Positions 1 through 8,450 of a DNA stretch of 64,000 nucleotides are shown here, piece after piece; position 1 is the first letter of the stretch; the number at the start of each line of letters is the position of its first letter. Origin of the DNA: Azonexus hydrophilus DSM 23864 (GTDB lineage: Bacteria > Pseudomonadota > Gammaproteobacteria > Burkholderiales > Rhodocyclaceae); assembly GCF_000429605.1 (NCBI RefSeq), contig NZ_KE386925.1, forward strand, positions 523,209 to 587,208. Reading direction: 5' to 3'. The notes under the pieces are model-generated. The model had not been told where the DNA came from. It made no database searches and saw nothing but the letters and a program-made list of their open reading frames with translations. A program made the position numbers and the translations under genes.

Positions 1-173
1 CTGCCATTGAGCAATTCCGGACAGGTACGCAGGAAAGTCTTTGCCGGCAGCACGTTGTTCGACACCCGGACGAATTCGCAAATCCCCCAGTCGTAACCGC
101 CGACTGCCGTCAGCACGTTCCGCAACAGCGGATCGGCGAGGCCCTCCAGCGGGGCGAGGAGAATTCGGGACAT
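1..173 (-). CDS. dusC: tRNA-dihydrouridine(16) synthase DusC, N-terminal part only
   Basis: The first 57 residues of a flavin enzyme that reduces uridine 16 of tRNA to dihydrouridine; the rest lies beyond the left edge of the window. The reverse strand from an ATG at 173 reads MSRILLAPLEGLADPLLRNV and continues with EFVRVSNNVLP, the N-terminal FMN-barrel signature of the Dus family (APMEG, D-x-x-x-R, TEFVRVS). The DusC subtype is chosen because of the EFVRVS segment; another Dus paralogue is possible because only the start is visible. The gene diverges from the PIN-domain gene across 51 bases that hold a palindromic -10 box. Confidence 0.85.
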   Translation of the reverse strand, partial: MSRILLAPLEGLADPLLRNVLTAVGGYDWGICEFVRVSNNVLPAKTFLRTCPELLNG

Positions 174-208
174 CGGGAAACTTTCGGCAAATGCTTGAAA
201 AGGCGCGC

Positions 209-216
209 ATTATAAT
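209..216. promoter_or_regulatory. Palindromic -10 box shared by dusC and the PIN gene
   Basis: ATTATAAT is its own reverse complement, so it offers a consensus TATAAT on both strands (211-216 forward, 214-209 reverse). Forward, transcription would begin about 1-2 bases before the PIN ATG at 225. Reverse, it would leave a leader of about 30 bases before dusC. I see no convincing -35 box on either strand. Confidence 0.45.
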
Positions 217-224
217 CCCGCCCC

Positions 225-662
225 ATGTTACGCATCGTCCTCGACACCAATGTCGTCCTCGACCTCTTCCACTGGGCCAACGTGGATGCCGTCCCGATCA
301 TGGCCGCGCTGGAAGCCGGGCGCATCGAATGCCTGGTCGACGAGCGCACGCTCGACGAACTGCAGCGCGTCCTGACCTACCCGCAACTGAAGCTGACGCC
401 GGACATGATCGCCGAGCGCTACGCCCGCTACCGCGCCCTGATCACCGTCGTTCCCGCCGGCGAAGCCGCCCCCCTGCCCCGCTGCAAGGACCGCGACGAC
501 CAGAAGTTCCTCGAACTGGCCGAACGCAGCGGCGCCGACCTGCTGGTCAGCAAGGACAAAGCGCTGCTCAAATTGCGCGGGCGTACCAAGCTGGCGTTTC
601 GCATCGTCAAGCCGAAAGAGGCGTCACAGTTGATCGATACGCAGGGACAATCTCCCCAATAG
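225..662 (+). CDS. PIN-domain putative ribonuclease (toxin-like, COG1569 type)
   Basis: A 145-residue single-domain PIN protein, the fold of Mg2+-dependent RNases used by many VapC-type toxins. It opens with RIVLDTNVVLDL (Asp7), has Glu45 in the DELQRVL segment, an acidic stretch KDRDDQKFLELA around Asp91-92, and Asp111 in LLVSKDKALL. This is the usual four-acid layout. No small antitoxin gene lies on either side, so a classical toxin-antitoxin pair is not supported; stand-alone PIN proteins of this type are common. The ATG follows the TATAAT box by only 8 bases and lacks a Shine-Dalgarno sequence, so its mRNA may be leaderless. Confidence 0.8.
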   Translation: MLRIVLDTNVVLDLFHWANVDAVPIMAALEAGRIECLVDERTLDELQRVLTYPQLKLTPDMIAERYARYRALITVVPAGEAAPLPRCKDRDDQKFLELAERSGADLLVSKDKALLKLRGRTKLAFRIVKPKEASQLIDTQGQSPQ

Positions 663-672
663 CGCACTTCCA

Positions 673-703
673 TTGGCTAGGCCGGCGGGATATGCGCTAT
701 ATT
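673..703 (+). promoter_or_regulatory. Possible dps promoter
   Basis: TTGGCT at 673-678 and TATATT at 698-703 are 19 bases apart in the 157-base gap before dps. The spacing is slightly long, and the long leader to the start codon makes this tentative. Nothing else distinctive is visible in the gap apart from an AGGAG ribosome-binding site at 808-812. Confidence 0.3.
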
Positions 704-819
704 AGGCAAAGACGTAAAACCCTTGCCACCACAGGATTCATCCGGAAACGGCCCGCCGAGTTTTGCCAGTGCCGCCGCCGGCCATAGTCAACCCGCTGAC
801 TTAATTCAGGAGAACCGTC

Positions 820-1314
820 ATGAGCGCCAAGAAAACCAAGACCCCGAACATCGATATCGGCATCGCCGAAGCCGACCGCAAGAAGATCGTCGCCGGCCTG
901 TCTGCCCTGCTGGCCGACAGCTACACGCTGTACCTGATGACCCACAACTTCCACTGGAACGTCAAAGGCCCGCAGTTCAACAGCCTGCACAACATGTTCA
1001 TGGGTCAATATACCGAGCAGTGGAACGCCCTCGACATGATCGCCGAGCGCATCCGTGCGCTGGGCTTCCCGGCTCCGGGCACCTACAAGGAATTCGTCAA
1101 GCTCGCCTCGATCAAGGAAGTCGAGGGCGTACCGAGCGCCGACGACATGATCCGCCACCTGGTTGCTGCTCAGGAAGCCACCGCCCGCACCGCGCGCAAG
1201 CTCTTCCCGGTGGTCGCCGCAGCGGACGACCAGCCGACCGCCGACCTGCTCACCCAGCGCCTGGAAGTCCATGAAAAGACCGCCTGGATGCTGCGCAGCC
1301 TGCTCGAAGACTGA
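820..1314 (+). CDS. dps: Dps-family ferritin-like DNA-protection protein
   Basis: A 164-residue Dps: a dodecameric mini-ferritin that oxidises Fe2+ with H2O2 and protects DNA in stress or stationary phase. The N-terminus (SAKKTKT...) is lysine-rich, as in DNA-binding members. The ferroxidase region reads [10 protein letters not shown] (His45), [11 protein letters not shown] (His57) and [13 protein letters not shown] (Asp72, Glu76). The position four residues after His57, which carries Asp in E. coli Dps, is Met61 here; from memory some alpha- and betaproteobacterial Dps proteins share this. An AGGAG site at 808-812 supports the start. A strong terminator follows directly, so it is probably a single-gene transcript. 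Confidence 0.93.
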   Translation: MSAKKTKTPNIDIGIAEADRKKIVAGLSALLADSYTLYLMTHNFHWNVKGPQFNSLHNMFMGQYTEQWNALDMIAERIRALGFPAPGTYKEFVKLASIKEVEGVPSADDMIRHLVAAQEATARTARKLFPVVAAADDQPTADLLTQRLEVHEKTAWMLRSLLED

Positions 1315-1338
1315 GGCGCCAGCCTGGCAACGCACACG

Positions 1339-1370
1339 GGGCAGGATTGCGATCCTGCCCTTTTCTTTTT
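1339..1370 (+). terminator. Rho-independent terminator of dps
   Basis: A perfect 9-bp stem (GGGCAGGAT at 1339-1347 paired with 1352-1360) closes a TGCG tetraloop and is followed by TTTTCTTTTT. It ends transcription from dps; the thioesterase gene begins 20 bases later. Confidence 0.93.
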
Positions 1371-1389
1371 CTGATCTCGATACCCTGCC

Positions 1390-1875
1390 ATGCACCTTCC
1401 CCAGCACCAACTCGCGATGACCGTCCTGATGACGCCGGACATGGCCAACTTCTCCGGCAACGTCCACGGCGGCACCATCCTCAAGCTGCTCGATCAGGTT
1501 GCCTACGCCTGCGCCGCCCGCTACGCCAGCGAATACGTGGTGACACTGTCGGTCGACCAGGTCATGTTCCGCCAGGCCATCCATGTCGGTGAACTGGTGA
1601 CCTTCCTGGCCTCGGTCAATTACACCGGCAACACCTCGATGGAAATCGGCATCAAGGTACTGACCGAAGACATCCGAGCCAAGGTCATCCGCCACGCCAA
1701 TTCCTGCTTCTTCACCATGGTCGCCGTCGACGCCGACGGCAAGCCGACCTCGATCCCGCCGCTGACACCGAGCACACCCGAAGAAGTCCGCCGCTACCAG
1801 GCAGCCCAGGTGCGCCGCGAACTGCGCAAGGAGTTCGAAGGACGAATGCAGGCGCTGACGCCCAAGGCGGCCTGA
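1390..1875 (+). CDS. Acyl-CoA thioesterase, YciA-like hotdog fold
   Basis: A 161-residue cytosolic hotdog-fold thioesterase that should hydrolyse acyl-CoA to free acid and CoA. The diagnostic helix segment GNVHGGTILKLLDQVAY carries the Asn24 and Asp35 expected in the YciA/BACH group. It is followed by TLSVDQVMFRQAIHVGELV, the second conserved strand. The C-terminus is a charged helix (RRYQAAQVRRELRKEFEGR), longer than in E. coli YciA. The ATG at 1390 is the first in frame after the dps terminator and has a weak ribosome-binding site. Substrate chain length cannot be read from the sequence. Confidence 0.88.
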   Translation: MHLPQHQLAMTVLMTPDMANFSGNVHGGTILKLLDQVAYACAARYASEYVVTLSVDQVMFRQAIHVGELVTFLASVNYTGNTSMEIGIKVLTEDIRAKVIRHANSCFFTMVAVDADGKPTSIPPLTPSTPEEVRRYQAAQVRRELRKEFEGRMQALTPKAA

Positions 1876-1945
1876 AGACCGCCCATTGATTTTTCTCGGA
1901 ACGTCGCCATCTAGTTGGCATCGATTCGATCAAGAGAAAACGGTC

Positions 1946-2380
1946 ATGGAAGAAAACCTGCACATCGTCTGCCCGCATTGCACCGCCGTGAATCGCGTAC
2001 CGCAGGCGCGACTACGGGAAAGCCCAGTGTGCGGCAAATGCGGGCAAGCCTTGTTCACCGGGCACCCGGTGGCGTTGACCGATGCCAGCTTCGAGAAAAT
2101 GATCGCGCGCAACGACATCCCGGTCCTGGTCGATTTCTGGGCGCCCTGGTGTGCGCCCTGCCGCATGATGGCGCCGCAGTTCGAGCAGGCAGCCGCCGAC
2201 CTGGAACCGCTGCTCCGTCTGGCCAAGGTGGATACTGAAGCCGAACAGATGCTCGCCAGCCGTCATGGCATCCGCAGCATCCCGACGCTGGCGCTATTCA
2301 AAGACGGCCGCGAAATCGCCCGCCAAGCCGGCGCCATGGGCGCGGCCGACATCGTGCGCTGGGTCCGCAGCAAGCTGTAA
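1946..2380 (+). CDS. trxC: Thioredoxin 2 with N-terminal zinc ribbon
   Basis: A 144-residue thioredoxin 2, close to the E. coli TrxC length of 139. Residues 1-30 hold a zinc ribbon with two CxxC pairs (CPHC and CGKC). The thioredoxin fold follows, with active site WAPWCAPCRMMAP (TrxC and Trx1 of E. coli have WCGPC) and the cis-proline segment IRSIPTLALFKDG. It reduces disulphides in the cytosol and is often linked to oxidative stress. An upstream in-frame ATG at 1886 would add 20 unrelated residues; I chose 1946 because AAGAG precedes it and the protein then begins like known TrxC (MEENLHIVCPHC). Confidence 0.92.
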   Translation: MEENLHIVCPHCTAVNRVPQARLRESPVCGKCGQALFTGHPVALTDASFEKMIARNDIPVLVDFWAPWCAPCRMMAPQFEQAAADLEPLLRLAKVDTEAEQMLASRHGIRSIPTLALFKDGREIARQAGAMGAADIVRWVRSKL

Positions 2381-2391
2381 GTCACTGCTTC

Positions 2392-2425
2392 GGCGGCCCG
2401 GGCAAAGGGAAAATTTCGGGCCGCC
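2392..2425. terminator. Hairpin between convergent trxC and yaaA
   Basis: GGCGGCCCG at 2392-2400 pairs with 2417-2425 (9 bp) around a 16-base loop. Neither side has a U-tract. Its place between convergent stop codons suggests a weak or bidirectional terminator. Confidence 0.35.
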
Positions 2426-3199
2426 TCACTCCTGCCGGCGGCGGAACACCCAGGTCTTGTCGTCGGAGGCTTCCGGCGCGAAGGCGTAACCTTCGCTGTC
2501 GAAATCCTTCAGGCCTTCCGGCGCGGTCAGCCGGTTGACCACGGCGTAGCGCGTCATCAGACCACGCGCCTTCTTGGCGAAGAAACTGATGATCTTGTAC
2601 TTGCCGTTCTTCCAGTCCTCGAACACCGGCTGGATCAGCGTTCCCTTGAGCTTGCGCCCGACCGCCGCCTTGAAATATTCCTCGGACGCGAGATTGACCA
2701 CCACCGGTCGCGGCATTGCATCGAGTTCGGCGTTGATCGCGTCGAGCAGGGTTTCGCCCCAGAAGGCGTAGAGATCCTTGCCGCCGCGGTTGGCGAATTT
2801 CGTGCCCATTTCCAGGCGGTAGGGCTGCATCAGGTCGAGCGGCTTGAGGATGCCGTAGAGCCCGGAAAGGATGCGCACCTGCTGCTGGGCGAAGTCGAGG
2901 TCGGCGGCGGACAGGGTCTTCGCCGACAGGCCATCGTAGACGTCGCCGTCGAAGGCGAGCACGGCCTGCTTGGCATTGTCCGGCGTAAACGGCTGCGACC
3001 ACTCGGCGTAGCGGTTGAAATTGAGCAGCGCCAGTGGATCGGAGAGGTCCATCAAGTTGGCGATGTCGGCCGGCGACAGCGCGCGCAACTGGTCGATCAG
3101 CGTCTGCGAGCGATCCAGGAAAGCCGGCTGCGAAAAGCTCGAAACATGCGGCGGGGTCTTGTAATCGAGCGATTTGGCGGGGGAAAGGAAGATCAGCAT
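2426..3199 (-). CDS. yaaA: Peroxide stress protein YaaA (UPF0246)
   Basis: A 257-residue YaaA/DUF328 protein, matching the 258 residues of E. coli YaaA, which limits intracellular iron and DNA damage under H2O2 stress. The N-terminus [18 protein letters not shown] is the family signature, and the conserved blocks FNGDVYxGL-like ([12 protein letters not shown]), [24 protein letters not shown] and [13 protein letters not shown] are present. The open frame continues upstream across the opposite strand of the DUF2863 gene, but the family start is the ATG at 3199. It diverges from the DUF2863 gene. Confidence 0.93.
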   Translation of the reverse strand: MLIFLSPAKSLDYKTPPHVSSFSQPAFLDRSQTLIDQLRALSPADIANLMDLSDPLALLNFNRYAEWSQPFTPDNAKQAVLAFDGDVYDGLSAKTLSAADLDFAQQQVRILSGLYGILKPLDLMQPYRLEMGTKFANRGGKDLYAFWGETLLDAINAELDAMPRPVVVNLASEEYFKAAVGRKLKGTLIQPVFEDWKNGKYKIISFFAKKARGLMTRYAVVNRLTAPEGLKDFDSEGYAFAPEASDDKTWVFRRRQE

Positions 3200-3242
3200 G
3201 ACGGGAACCTGTCGGCAGTTTTGCGGTTTAACACGACGCCCG

Positions 3243-3262
3243 ATTTTACCGGCTGTTAAAAT
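3243..3262. promoter_or_regulatory. Divergent -10 boxes for yaaA and the DUF2863 gene
   Basis: TAAAAT occurs on the reverse strand (3248-3243, toward yaaA) and on the forward strand (3257-3262, toward the DUF2863 gene) within the 90-base gap. Clear -35 boxes are not visible, so this rests on the -10 matches and their position. Confidence 0.35.
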
Positions 3263-3289
3263 TCCTCTTTTGCTTTTTTTGGAACACCG

Positions 3290-4462
3290 ATGAAACGTAC
3301 CCGCTTCGGTTCGCGCGACCGCCTTTCGCGCGACGCGGCAGAACTGCAACGCCTGGCCGGCGGCCTTTCCGAATCCGGCGGCAAGCTGGAAGACGCCTAC
3401 TGGGAAACGCAACTCGCCGAAGCCGTGGACAACCTGCTCAAAAACGGCGGCGAAGACGACATCAACATCGCGCTCGACCGGCTGTTCGAAGCCAACCCGC
3501 GTGGCCACGACGAACTCGCCGACATGGTCGAATCGCGCGCCGAAACCCATCGCCTGGACGTTGACGGCCAGCACTGGGAAGTCATGCTGTTCGCCGCGCC
3601 GGTGCTGGCCTGGTCGCGCTTCTCGATCGCCGCCTGCCAGTTGCCGAAGAGCTCGCTGCAGGCGCTCGCCGTGCAACTCGGCGCACACGTCTTCGGCGGC
3701 CAGGCCAAGGTGGCGCTGGCCGACTTCCTGTTCAGCCCGGACCAGTTGCCGCGCAGCTTCTGCGACACCTGGCAGCTGACCCGCGAACTCGGCGAAGCCG
3801 CGCTGGCCGGCAAGCATCTTGCCGTCGACGGCAGCCAGCTGCCGGAAACCAACCGCTTCCTGTCGGATGTCCGCTACCTGATCGGCGCCATTGCCGTGCC
3901 ACGCGGCAACGCCCTGTTCCGCTGGAACGAGAAGGACGGCGGCAAGGAAGATTCGCTCAAGGAATGGATCAAGCAGGGCAGCCCCAGCCTGGAACCGCTG
4001 CTCACCGGCTGCGCCTGGCAGCCGCTGCTGCCGGACGCCTATCACGCCGCCTGCCGCAACGCCGACCGCGCCTCGCGCCCATACTCGGCCAAGGCCTCGA
4101 TCGCCTTCCTGCAGACCACGCTCGGCCTGATGCCCGATGCCATCCGCGCCGTCATCGGCCCTTGCTACGACCGCCGGCTCGAGGAATACCGCGTCGGCCT
4201 CGGCCCCAAGGACGGCGAGGCGGTGTATCACGGCATCGTCTGGCCGCTGCTCGGCGGAGACGACGAGAACGCCGACATCGCCGGCGAAATCGAGGCTGCG
4301 CTGCGCGAAACCGGGGTCAAGGAAGTCCGCTTCCTCGATCACCACTTCCCGATGGAGTTCTGCGACGACTGCGGCGCGCCGATGTTCCCCAACATCGACG
4401 GCGAATTGGTCCACGCCGAAATGCCGGAACAACCGGCCGCCACCTCGCAGCATCTGCACTGA
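3290..4462 (+). CDS. DUF2863 family protein
   Basis: A 390-residue protein of the DUF2863 family, which as far as I know is largely confined to Betaproteobacteria and has no assigned function. Visible features: a basic start ([16 protein letters not shown]), an acidic helical region to about residue 75, the conserved core [16 protein letters not shown] at about 98-113, and a C-terminal [16 protein letters not shown] that resembles a single CxxC half-ribbon. There is no signal peptide and no membrane segment. Its stop codon overlaps the bioA start by one base (TGATG), so it is translated from the same message as bioA. Confidence 0.75.
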   Translation: MKRTRFGSRDRLSRDAAELQRLAGGLSESGGKLEDAYWETQLAEAVDNLLKNGGEDDINIALDRLFEANPRGHDELADMVESRAETHRLDVDGQHWEVMLFAAPVLAWSRFSIAACQLPKSSLQALAVQLGAHVFGGQAKVALADFLFSPDQLPRSFCDTWQLTRELGEAALAGKHLAVDGSQLPETNRFLSDVRYLIGAIAVPRGNALFRWNEKDGGKEDSLKEWIKQGSPSLEPLLTGCAWQPLLPDAYHAACRNADRASRPYSAKASIAFLQTTLGLMPDAIRAVIGPCYDRRLEEYRVGLGPKDGEAVYHGIVWPLLGGDDENADIAGEIEAALRETGVKEVRFLDHHFPMEFCDDCGAPMFPNIDGELVHAEMPEQPAATSQHLH

Positions 4463-5802
4463 TGAGCCGTAACGCCGACTGGCTGGCGCGCAGTCAGGCT
4501 GCCGTCTGGCATCCGTGCACGCAGATGCGCCACCATGCCGACACGGCGTCGCCGGCGCATCTGCCGCTGCTGCCGATCGCCCGTGGCGAAGGCGCCTGGC
4601 TGATCGACTTCGACGGCCGGCGTTACCTCGACGGCATCAGTTCGTGGTGGACCAACCTGTTCGGCCACGCCGAGCCGCGCATCAACGCGGCACTGCGCGA
4701 GCAACTGGAATCCCTTGAGCACGTGATGCTGGCTGGCTTCACGCATCAGCCCGTGGTCGAGTTGTCCGAGCGCCTGTCGGCGCTGACCGGCGGCGCGCTC
4801 GGCCACGCCTTCTACGCCTCCGATGGCGCTTCGGCGACCGAAATCGCGCTGAAGATGAGCTTCCATTACTGGCGCAACGTCGGCCGTCCGGAGAAGGCGG
4901 AATTCCTCTGTTTGACCGGCAGCTACCACGGCGAGACGGTCGGCGCGCTGGCGGTCACCGACGTCGCCATTTTCAAGGACGCCTACGCGCCGCTGGTGCG
5001 CCACGCCGCGCATGTGCTGCCCACGCCCGATTTCCGTCTGGCCGAAGCCGGCGAAACGCCGGCCGACGTCGCCCGCCGCGCTGCTGCTGGCCTGGCCGAC
5101 TGGCTGGAAAAGAACGGCGAGCGCACCGCCGCGCTGATCGTCGAACCGCTGGTCCAGGGCGCCGCCGGCATGGCGATGTACGACCCGGAATACCTGCGCC
5201 TAGCCCGCCAACTGTGCGACCAGTACGAAGTCCATCTGATCTGCGACGAGATTGCCGTCGGCTGTGGCCGCACCGGTACTTTCTTCGCCCACGAGCAAGC
5301 GGACATCCGCCCCGACCTGATGTGCCTGTCCAAGGGTATTTCCGGCGGCTACCTGCCGCTCTCGGTGGTCCTCAGCAGCGACACCCTCTACGCCGCCTTC
5401 CTCGACGACTCGGTCGCCCGCGCCTTCCTGCACTCGCACTCCTACACCGGCAACCCGCTCGCCTGCCGGGCGGCACTGGCGACGCTCGACATCTTCGCCG
5501 AGGACGACGTGCTCGCCGCCAATCGCGACCGATCGCGGAAAATCGGCGCCATGCTGGCGCCGCTGGCCGGCCATGCACAAGTCAAGCACCTGCGTCAGCG
5601 CGGCATGATCGCCGCCTTCGACGTCGTCAGCGACGACCCCAGTTTCTCGCGCCGCTTCTACCGCGCCGCGCTCGACCATGGCGCGCTGCTGCGACCGATC
5701 GGCAATACGGTTTACCTGATGCCGCCCTACATCGTCGGCGACGACGAGATCGCCCTACTTGGCCGCGCCATCGACGGCGCACTGGAGCGCGCACTGCGAT
5801 GA
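4462..5802 (+). CDS. bioA: Adenosylmethionine-8-amino-7-oxononanoate aminotransferase BioA
   Basis: A 446-residue class III PLP aminotransferase that converts KAPA to DAPA in biotin synthesis, using S-adenosylmethionine as amino donor. The BioA-specific N-terminus HPCTQM and [12 protein letters not shown] are present. So are SYHGET (about 154), the PLP aspartate in [12 protein letters not shown] (Asp262) and the Schiff-base lysine Lys291 in [13 protein letters not shown]. The start overlaps the previous stop by one base, and the stop overlaps the glpM start (ATGA). bioA therefore lies in a DUF2863-bioA-glpM message, separate from the bioFHCD operon 750 bases downstream. Confidence 0.96.
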   Translation: MSRNADWLARSQAAVWHPCTQMRHHADTASPAHLPLLPIARGEGAWLIDFDGRRYLDGISSWWTNLFGHAEPRINAALREQLESLEHVMLAGFTHQPVVELSERLSALTGGALGHAFYASDGASATEIALKMSFHYWRNVGRPEKAEFLCLTGSYHGETVGALAVTDVAIFKDAYAPLVRHAAHVLPTPDFRLAEAGETPADVARRAAAGLADWLEKNGERTAALIVEPLVQGAAGMAMYDPEYLRLARQLCDQYEVHLICDEIAVGCGRTGTFFAHEQADIRPDLMCLSKGISGGYLPLSVVLSSDTLYAAFLDDSVARAFLHSHSYTGNPLACRAALATLDIFAEDDVLAANRDRSRKIGAMLAPLAGHAQVKHLRQRGMIAAFDVVSDDPSFSRRFYRAALDHGALLRPIGNTVYLMPPYIVGDDEIALLGRAIDGALERALR

Positions 5803-6146
5803 TCGGTCTATTCCTCAAATCCCTGCTCGGCGCGCTGGCGGTGTTGATCATCGCCCTGCTGTCGCGCTCGAAGAGTTTCTACATCGCCGGCCTGGTGCCG
5901 CTGTTTCCGACCTTCGCCCTGATCGCCCACGCCATCGTCGCCCAGGAACGCGGCATGGCCGACCTGCGCACGACGGCGCTGTTCGGCCTGTGGTCGCTGA
6001 TTCCCTACGCCATCTACCTGCTCGCGGTGTTCTGGCTGAGCACCCGGCTGACGCTGTGGCCGACGCTGCTCCTGGCCACCCTCGGCTGGCTGATCGCGGC
6101 CGGCATTTTGCTGTTCGCCTGGACGCATTTCCAGCCGACCCCCTGA
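5799..6146 (+). CDS. glpM: GlpM family inner-membrane protein
   Basis: A 115-residue membrane protein with about four hydrophobic helices. It carries the family segments KSLLGALAVLIIALLSRSK, FYIAGLVPLFPTFALIAH and LFGLWSLIPYAIYLLAVFWLS. GlpM was described in Pseudomonas as affecting alginate production; its biochemical role is unknown. It overlaps bioA by four bases (ATGA), so it is translationally coupled to it, but nothing in the sequence suggests a role in biotin synthesis. Confidence 0.8.
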   Translation: MIGLFLKSLLGALAVLIIALLSRSKSFYIAGLVPLFPTFALIAHAIVAQERGMADLRTTALFGLWSLIPYAIYLLAVFWLSTRLTLWPTLLLATLGWLIAAGILLFAWTHFQPTP

Positions 6147-6265
6147 GACCGCCACGGCAACAGCGCCTTCGGAAAAACCGAAACGTTATGTCCGGTTTTC
6201 AGGGTGCAATCGAAGCGATGCTTGGTTAGGATAGGCACTCCACTACGTGACAAGAGGAGACGCCC

Positions 6266-6460
6266 ATGAAAGTCAAGGCAACGATTCAACGTGGTACCCG
6301 TTATCTGTGCACCAAGATTGGTGCAGTCGTCATCGCCATCGAACAGGTGGCCATCGTCAAGGGTCTGGCGATGTGGGAAGTCGAAGGCGAAATCGCCGGC
6401 GGCATCCGCAAGCGCTTCATCGTTTCCCAGCGCAACCTGCTGCCTTTGCAGCCAGCCTAG
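6266..6460 (+). CDS. Small hypothetical protein, 64 residues
   Basis: A small protein I do not recognise. An AGGAG ribosome-binding site at 6255-6259, seven bases before the ATG, makes it credible. The sequence alternates short hydrophobic strands (IGAVVIAIEQVAIV, MWEVEGEIAGG) and ends with basic residues (RKRFIVSQRNLL), which suggests a small beta-rich domain; it has one Cys (residue 15) and no membrane helix or signal peptide. The 119-base gap before it holds a small hairpin (TTCGG/CCGAA around AAAAA near 6169) and nothing else I can name. It is probably its own transcript between glpM and bioF. Confidence 0.6.
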   Translation: MKVKATIQRGTRYLCTKIGAVVIAIEQVAIVKGLAMWEVEGEIAGGIRKRFIVSQRNLLPLQPA

Positions 6461-6486
6461 ATCACACCGGCCGGGCCGGCTTCCGT

Positions 6487-6492
6487 TAAAAT
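6487..6492 (+). promoter_or_regulatory. -10 box before bioF
   Basis: TAAAAT preceded by GT, the same form as before the DUF2863 gene, lies 64 bases upstream of the bioF start. No good -35 box is visible and I see no BirA operator-like palindrome. Confidence 0.3.
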
Positions 6493-6555
6493 CCGTCTCC
6501 TTTGCCCGGTTGCAAGTCGGGCCTGACATCCTGACGGATTTTCCTGGTCGGCCAC

Positions 6556-7740
6556 ATGCCTGAAACCTCATCCTCCCTGCTCGAGGGCAGCCTAGACGCA
6601 GAATTGCAGGAACTCGCTGCGGCCGGTCTACGCCGGCAGCGGCGGATCCTGGATTCGCCTTGCGGACGCATCGCCACGGTCGACGGGCGTGAACTGCTGA
6701 ACTTCGCCAGCAACGACTATCTCGGCTTGGCCGGTGACGCCGGACTGGCCCGCGCCCTCGCCGACGGCGCAGTGACCTGGGGCGCCGGCAGCGGCGCCTC
6801 GCACCTGGTCGCCGGGCATCTGCAGCCGCATGCCGACCTCGAAGCCGCGCTTGCAGAATTCACCGGTTTTCCGGCCGCACTGACCTTTTCCACCGGCTAC
6901 CTGGCCAACCTGGCGGTCACGCCGACCCTGGCCGGTCGCGGCGATGCGGTCTTCGCCGACAAGCTCAACCACGCCTCGCTGATCGACGCCATGCAACTGG
7001 CCAAGGCCAACGGCGCCGACGTCCACCGTTACCCGCACAACGACCTGCCGGCGCTCGAACGCCTGCTGGCGGCCAGCAACGCGCGGCGCAAAGTCATCGT
7101 CACCGACGCCGTGTTCAGCATGGACGGCGACCTGGCGCCGCTGCCCGGCCTGTTCGCGCTGGCCGAGCGCTTCGACGCCTGGCTGGTGATCGACGACGCG
7201 CACGGTTTCGGCGTGCTCGGCGCCAAGGGCCGCGGCAGCCTGGCGCATTTCAACCTGCCCGCCACCCCGCGCATCCTGCTGATGGGTACACTGGGCAAGG
7301 CCGCCGGCGTCGGCGGCGCTTTCGTCGCCGGTTCGACGCGCGCCATCGACTACCTGCTGAACAAGGGGCGCAGCTACATCTTCACCACCGCCACCCCGCC
7401 GGCCATCGCCTGTGCACTGCTCGCCAGCCTGCAGCGGATCGAAAACGGCAACGCCCTGCGCCAGCAATTGAACGCCAACATCGCCCGCCTGCGCGACGGC
7501 GCGCGCGATCTACCCTGGACCCTGCCGGCCTCGATGACCGCCATCCAGCCGCTGATCGTCGGCGACAACCAGGCTGCCCTCGACCTGGCCCAGGCCCTGT
7601 GGGCGCGCGGCCTGTGGGTGCCGGCCATCCGCCCACCCACCGTACCGCGTGGTACAGCCCGCCTGCGCATTTCGCTATCAGCAGCCCACACGGCAGACGA
7701 CATCGACCGACTACTCGCCGCCCTCAAGGAACTTGCATGA
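6556..7740 (+). CDS. bioF: 8-amino-7-oxononanoate synthase BioF
   Basis: A 394-residue PLP enzyme of the alpha-oxoamine synthase family. It condenses pimeloyl-ACP (or CoA) with L-alanine to KAPA, the first step of biotin ring assembly. Landmarks are FASNDYLGLAG (50-60), GSGASHLVAGH (78-88), DKLNHASLIDA, the PLP-binding aspartate in VIDDAHGFGVLG (Asp213) and the Schiff-base lysine Lys248 in MGTLGKAAGVGG. It leads the bioF-bioH-bioC-bioD operon; its stop overlaps the bioH start in ATGA. Confidence 0.96.
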   Translation: MPETSSSLLEGSLDAELQELAAAGLRRQRRILDSPCGRIATVDGRELLNFASNDYLGLAGDAGLARALADGAVTWGAGSGASHLVAGHLQPHADLEAALAEFTGFPAALTFSTGYLANLAVTPTLAGRGDAVFADKLNHASLIDAMQLAKANGADVHRYPHNDLPALERLLAASNARRKVIVTDAVFSMDGDLAPLPGLFALAERFDAWLVIDDAHGFGVLGAKGRGSLAHFNLPATPRILLMGTLGKAAGVGGAFVAGSTRAIDYLLNKGRSYIFTTATPPAIACALLASLQRIENGNALRQQLNANIARLRDGARDLPWTLPASMTAIQPLIVGDNQAALDLAQALWARGLWVPAIRPPTVPRGTARLRISLSAAHTADDIDRLLAALKELA

Positions 7741-8450
7741 ACGCTCCCCTCTTCTTCCTGCCCGGCTGGGCGCTCGGGCGTGGCCCGCTGAATGCCGCCG
7801 TCGAGGCACTGGCCGGACAATTCATCGACCTGCCCGGCTACCGCGATACACCGCTGATCGCCGATTTCGACGCCGCCGTTGCCGACATCGCCAGCCGACT
7901 GCCGGCAGGTGCAACGCTGGCCGGCTGGTCGATCGGCGCACAACTGGCGCTGGCCGTCGCCGCCCGCCATCCGGACAAGGTCGGCAAGCTGCTGCTGGTC
8001 GCCGGCACCACCTCCTTCGTCCAGCGCGACGGCTGGCCGCATGCCATGGCGCCGGCGACGCTGGCCGAATTTGCCGCCGCCATCCGCGCCGACGCGGCCG
8101 GCATGCTGCCGCGCTTCGTCGGCGGCTTCAACCGGGGCGACGCGCTGGCCAAGGAAGTGACGCGCCAGATCCTCGACCTGGCCGACCCGCTGCCCGCCGC
8201 CGACGTTCTCGACGCCGGCCTGAACTGGCTGCGCGACGTCGACCTGCGCACCGACGCCGCGCAGGTACGCGCACCAACCCTGTTGCTGCACGGCGACGCC
8301 GATCCACTGATGCCCGCTGCCGCCGCACAGATGCTGGCCACGCTGATTCCAGGCGCCCAACTCGAACTGCTGCCGGCCTGCGCGCATGCGCCTTTCCTCT
8401 CGCGCCCCGGCGATTTCCTCGCCGCCGCCCGCCGCTTCCTGAATGACTAG
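7737..8450 (+). CDS. bioH: Pimeloyl-ACP methyl ester esterase BioH
   Basis: A 237-residue alpha/beta hydrolase that removes the methyl ester from pimeloyl-ACP, ending the BioC-BioH route to pimelate. It shows the oxyanion motif FLPGWALGRG near the N-terminus, nucleophile Ser65 in AGWSIGAQLAL, acid Asp189 in HGDADPLMP and His217 in ACAHAPFLSRP. The length fits BioH. The ATG lies in the bioF stop (ATGA) and the gene overlaps bioC by eight bases, so translation is coupled on both sides. Confidence 0.92.
   Translation: MNAPLFFLPGWALGRGPLNAAVEALAGQFIDLPGYRDTPLIADFDAAVADIASRLPAGATLAGWSIGAQLALAVAARHPDKVGKLLLVAGTTSFVQRDGWPHAMAPATLAEFAAAIRADAAGMLPRFVGGFNRGDALAKEVTRQILDLADPLPAADVLDAGLNWLRDVDLRTDAAQVRAPTLLLHGDADPLMPAAAAQMLATLIPGAQLELLPACAHAPFLSRPGDFLAAARRFLND

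Noticed and set aside
225-662. A toxin-antitoxin pair with the PIN protein as toxin
   Set aside because: No antitoxin-sized gene adjoins it on either side, only dusC and dps.
3200-4459. Upstream extension of yaaA to 677 residues
   Set aside because: The extra part is antisense to the DUF2863 gene and the YaaA family start lies at 3199.
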